Positions 3,720-5,709 of a stretch of 5,709 nucleotides of DNA are shown here, one piece after another. How positions within the stretch are numbered: the stretch's first letter is position 1; every line of letters begins with the position of its first letter. The notes under the pieces are model-generated. The model had not been told where the DNA came from and did no database searches. It saw only the letters and a list, made by a program, of their open reading frames with translations. The translations under genes and the position numbers were made by a program. Origin of the DNA: Ruminococcaceae bacterium UBA1730 (GTDB taxonomy: Bacteria; Bacillota; Clostridia; Oscillospirales; Acutalibacteraceae); assembly GCA_002315935.1 (NCBI GenBank), contig DCII01000008.1, positions 1 to 5,709 on the forward strand, written 5' to 3'.

Positions 3720-5709
3720 ATGAGCTGGATTTGGCTTGATAATAATAAATATCCGGAATATCAATTGAATTATTCAAATGAAAATTCCGTTCCGGAAGAA
3801 AGAAGAAAAGAGTTCCTCTATTGCGTTGCACAGTTCAGGAAGGAATATTCTTTTGCAAAGATAATAAATAAGGTTAATGTGAGGGTGAGTGCGGATAATT
3901 TCTTTCATCTTTTCATGAATCGTGAATTCATCGGAATGGGTCCCGTGCTTCCCGGCGGAGATTTTCTTTGCAAAAGACCTGCCCCGAAGCATTATATGAA
4001 TGAATATGAAATTGATGTAAATTCAGATAAGCTTGAATTTTCCGCAGATGTAAGACTTTTGCCGTATAAGGTCTGCGATTATTCCCGAAATCACGGAGGA
4101 TTCATGCTTGAAGCTGAAATAGAATTTGAAGACGGCGAAAAGCAGACTGTTTCAACCGATGAATCATGGCTTTGCAGAAGGAAAACGGATTATATCGGTT
4201 TTACTTCTTTTGATTCAACTGCAGACGAGGATGAATTTTCTTTTGCAAAATTCATCAGTGACATATGGAATGCCGAAAAAGCAGAGATACCCATGCTTTA
4301 TTCCGAATATCTTTGCAATGAAAAATTCACCGTTGAAGCAGGAGAAGAAAAGGAATTTGCTGTTGAAATTGATAAGATTTACGGTGCATATCCGATTTTC
4401 GCTTCAGACGGAAAATGCAGAATTGAATTTGAAAGCGATGAGCTGAAAAACCAGAAAACAGGCGAAGAATCAATCGTTTTCGGCAGGTCGGGGGAATATT
4501 TTTCTTTCGTTATGCACAGCATAGGCTATGCAAAAATCAGTATAAAAAACACCGATAACAAGTCTGTATCCGTTGACTTTAAGCTTCTTGCAACCTATTA
4601 TCCCGTTGAAAAAGAAGGCTCCTTCAGTTGCTCTGATGAAGGCTTCAACAGAATTTATGAGGTCTGCAAGCATACTCTCAAAATATGCCGCCAAACAATT
4701 CATCTTGACAGCACAAAGCATCAGGAGCTTCTTGCCTGCACGGGTGACTACTATATTGATGCACTCATGACACTCTATATGTTCGGCGATATGCGTCTTG
4801 CCGAATTTGATGTTATCAGAACTGCCGACTGGCTTAAGGCGAACTGTGGCAGAATGTTTCACACAACATACAGTCTGATATGGGTTCAGATGCTCCGTGA
4901 TGTTTATATGATTACGGGCAATAAGTCGCTTCTTGAAAAATGTGAAGACGGTCTTGACATTCTATTTCGCAGATTTGATTCATATATGGGAGACAGCGGA
5001 TTGATTGAATATCCTCCGGATTTCATGTTTGTTGACTGGACTGTTGTTGACGGTTATTCAATGCATCATCCTCCCAAGGCACTCGGGCAGACCGTTCTGA
5101 ATGCTTTCTATTATGAAGCTCTCAATGCGGCTGATTATGTATATTCGCAGATTGGAAGAGCTGAAAAATGCAGGAAAATAAAAGCAAGAATGATTGAATT
5201 TAAAAAGGCTTTTAACCGTGATTTTTTTGATGAGGAGAAAAAGCTTTATTGTGACGGCAAGAGTGACCCTTATCTCAAGAATGAAACATATGAGCCTACA
5301 AATTCGGCGAAGAAATATTTCACCAAATATCCGAATGTACTTGCTTGTCTTTACGGACTTGCGGATGAAGAGCTTGCAGTTGACATTATGGAAAGAATAA
5401 TTTTCAACGATGAAATGCAGGATATTCAGCCGTATTTCATGCATTACATGATTTGTGCAGTCAGAAAACTCGGTTTATTCGGAAAATACGGTCTTAAGCT
5501 TCTTGAAAGATGGAAAAAGGTTGTTGAAGAATGCGATAAAGGTCTTGCCGAGGGCTGGATTGCTCCCGAACCCGGTTATTCGTTTGACCATTCCCATGCG
5601 TGGGGAGGAACTGTTGCTTATCAGCTTCCGTCAGCGTTCTGCGGAATGAAAATTCTTGAACCGGGCATGAAAAAGCTTTCTTTTGAGCCGAAGCTTTACG
5701 GACTTGATT
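3720..5709 (+). CDS. GH78-like alpha-L-rhamnosidase (3' end outside window)
   Basis: The first 663 residues are present, open to the right edge. There is no signal peptide, so a cytosolic enzyme acting on imported rhamnosides or oligosaccharides is expected. Residues 1-295 are beta-rich accessory domains. From about 300 an (alpha/alpha)6-barrel begins with IHLDSTKHQELLACTGDYY (327-345), the counterpart of the classic GH78 DCPxRxExxGWxGD motif. It keeps D330, E336 (the likely general acid) and G342-D343, but not CP or W. FHTTYSLIWVQM (380-391), FVDWTVVDG (437-445) and MHHPPKALGQ (448-457) are further conserved barrel segments. EGW (611-613), a candidate base region, leads to SFDHSHAWGG (621-630), and EPGMKKLSFEPKL (647-659) begins the C-terminal beta domain. 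Perhaps several tens of residues are missing. The ATG has GGGAGG 7 nt upstream. Family knowledge: GH78 enzymes release terminal alpha-L-rhamnose from plant glycans and glycosides. The exact substrate cannot be told from the sequence. Confidence 0.82.
   Translation, partial: MSWIWLDNNKYPEYQLNYSNENSVPEERRKEFLYCVAQFRKEYSFAKIINKVNVRVSADNFFHLFMNREFIGMGPVLPGGDFLCKRPAPKHYMNEYEIDVNSDKLEFSADVRLLPYKVCDYSRNHGGFMLEAEIEFEDGEKQTVSTDESWLCRRKTDYIGFTSFDSTADEDEFSFAKFISDIWNAEKAEIPMLYSEYLCNEKFTVEAGEEKEFAVEIDKIYGAYPIFASDGKCRIEFESDELKNQKTGEESIVFGRSGEYFSFVMHSIGYAKISIKNTDNKSVSVDFKLLATYYPVEKEGSFSCSDEGFNRIYEVCKHTLKICRQTIHLDSTKHQELLACTGDYYIDALMTLYMFGDMRLAEFDVIRTADWLKANCGRMFHTTYSLIWVQMLRDVYMITGNKSLLEKCEDGLDILFRRFDSYMGDSGLIEYPPDFMFVDWTVVDGYSMHHPPKALGQTVLNAFYYEALNAADYVYSQIGRAEKCRKIKARMIEFKKAFNRDFFDEEKKLYCDGKSDPYLKNETYEPTNSAKKYFTKYPNVLACLYGLADEELAVDIMERIIFNDEMQDIQPYFMHYMICAVRKLGLFGKYGLKLLERWKKVVEECDKGLAEGWIAPEPGYSFDHSHAWGGTVAYQLPSAFCGMKILEPGMKKLSFEPKLYGLD

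Noticed and set aside
4126..5649. Open frames of 64-130 codons on both strands within the rhamnosidase gene
   Set aside because: They overlap a continuous 663-codon frame with clear family motifs, and none has independent start signals.

Overview
The window looks like a piece of an AT-rich Firmicutes chromosome, most likely a gut or rumen clostridium of the Ruminococcus/Oscillospiraceae type. The evidence is: strong AGGAGG-like ribosome binding sites, sigma-A-type TTGACA/TATAAT promoters, a TnpV-family protein, an unpaired HipA-like kinase family familiar from Clostridia, and a cytosolic GH78-type rhamnosidase. The species assignment is inference.

Layout from left to right. At 1-407 (minus strand) two translationally coupled genes encode a 57-residue unknown protein and the N-terminal part of a TnpV-family mobile-element protein, which runs off the left edge. 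At 432-613 lie their -10 box and two hairpins that probably end transcription coming from the tRNA. At 615-691 (minus) is a tRNA-Arg(CCG) with an encoded CCA. At 692-978 (no gene) are two divergent, consensus-quality promoters, one reading left toward the tRNA and one reading right into the next gene. At 979-2109 (plus) is a HipA/CtkA-like protein kinase with no HipB-like partner. At 2242-3504 (minus) is a secreted, membrane-anchored von Willebrand factor A (vWA) protein with a long charged cytoplasmic tail. At 3720-5709 (plus, cut by the right edge) is a GH78-like alpha-L-rhamnosidase.

The vWA gene is bracketed by two copies of one palindromic repeat (2127-2177 and 3583-3654). Each copy is bounded by TA dinucleotides, like a miniature inverted-repeat element that inserts at TA. 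One copy lies between the convergent 3' ends of the kinase and vWA genes. The other lies between the divergent promoters of the vWA and rhamnosidase genes.

The three large genes alternate in strand, and each has its own promoter with a short predicted leader of about 20 nt, so they look like independent single-gene units rather than one pathway. The TnpV pair next to the 3' end of a tRNA gene suggests that the left end belongs to an integrated mobile element. Neither the element's other end nor a duplicated attachment site is visible. No CRISPR array, complete insertion sequence or obvious multi-gene defence system is present.
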